Below, piece after piece: positions 45,944-46,000 of a stretch of DNA of 46,000 nt. Every line of letters starts with the position of its first letter. The first letter of the stretch is position 1. The position numbers and the translations under genes were made by a program. Origin of the DNA: Symbiodinium natans (taxonomy: Eukaryota; Sar; Dinophyceae; Suessiales; Symbiodiniaceae); contig CAJNDS010002226.1 in assembly GCA_905221605.1 (NCBI GenBank), positions 47,501-93,500 on the forward strand. Direction: 5' to 3'. A model generated the notes under the pieces. The model had not been told where the DNA came from and did not search any database. It saw nothing but the letters and a program-made list of their open reading frames with translations.

Positions 45944-45978
45944 CTGCTTTTGCTTGCTTTTGTGTTGCTTTTTTTGGG

Positions 45979-46000
45979 TGGGGTTTAGGGTTTAGGGTTT
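45979..46000. repeat. TTTAGGG array running off the right edge
   Basis: Three units to the end of the window, just upstream of SPFH exon 1. Confidence 0.85.

Noticed and set aside
1-46000. A chromosome end (true telomere)
   Set aside because: Arrays are short, interstitial and in both orientations, and a gene runs through them.
1-46000. tRNA, rRNA and CRISPR features
   Set aside because: No B-box/cloverleaf, no rRNA core motif and no spaced identical repeats of CRISPR type were recognised; minisatellites here are contiguous.

Overview
The window looks like dinoflagellate nuclear DNA, most probably Symbiodiniaceae or a relative. Four things point there: very many interstitial TTTAGGG/CCCTAAA telomere-type arrays in both orientations; a Ty1/copia element with a GHWAGD-type zinc knuckle; long introns with GC and GA donors beside GT; and tiny exons. 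The species cannot be named from sequence alone.

The main gene is almost invisible to ORF scanning. On the minus strand, from about 45.94 kb down to a TGA at 10,848, I can chain 27 exons of 20-64 bp (about 1,155 coding nt, about 384 residues). Every junction keeps phase, and every intron ends in AG. The product reads as an SPFH/band-7 (stomatin-prohibitin-flotillin-like) membrane-scaffold protein: a beta-rich SPFH part, an Ala/Glu/Lys/Arg helical part, and a C-terminal tail with an NSFFFG motif. Its 5' end lies beyond the right edge or is not recognised. About 18 of 26 introns start with GC, 6 with GT and 2 with GA. Nearly every intron holds one or more TTTAGGG-type arrays, and several hold short MITE-like elements.

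Intron 19 (17,896-29,795) carries a 10.76-kb Ty1/copia-type LTR retrotransposon (18,244-29,004), in the same orientation as the gene and inserted into a TTTAGGG array. Its 213-bp LTRs differ at 3 positions. It has a 5-bp AGGGT target duplication and a primer-binding site matching a tRNA end ...GCTACCA. Its coding order (minus strand) is Gag; zinc knuckle with an ExoX-C-like motif, CxxC pairs and a protease-like DEGC; a RapZ-C-like domain; a coiled coil with an RS-rich region; integrase; a 2OG-Fe(II)-dioxygenase-like domain; reverse transcriptase; and RNase H. The reading frame is broken by about six frameshifts and one stop, so this copy is probably defective unless some indels are assembly errors.

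Left part (1-10.8 kb): minisatellites (a 54-bp repeat, a duplicated 129-bp unit, a GGTCA pentamer satellite, a 21-bp alternating-orientation repeat), telomere-type arrays, homopolymers, and short plus-strand islands between 1.39 and 3.48 kb that look like exons of a second, convergent gene that I cannot identify. Between recognised exons the sequence is intronic: telomere-type arrays, microsatellites (notably 15.8-16.3 kb), three families of small inverted-repeat elements and unassigned unique DNA. I saw no rRNA, tRNA or CRISPR.
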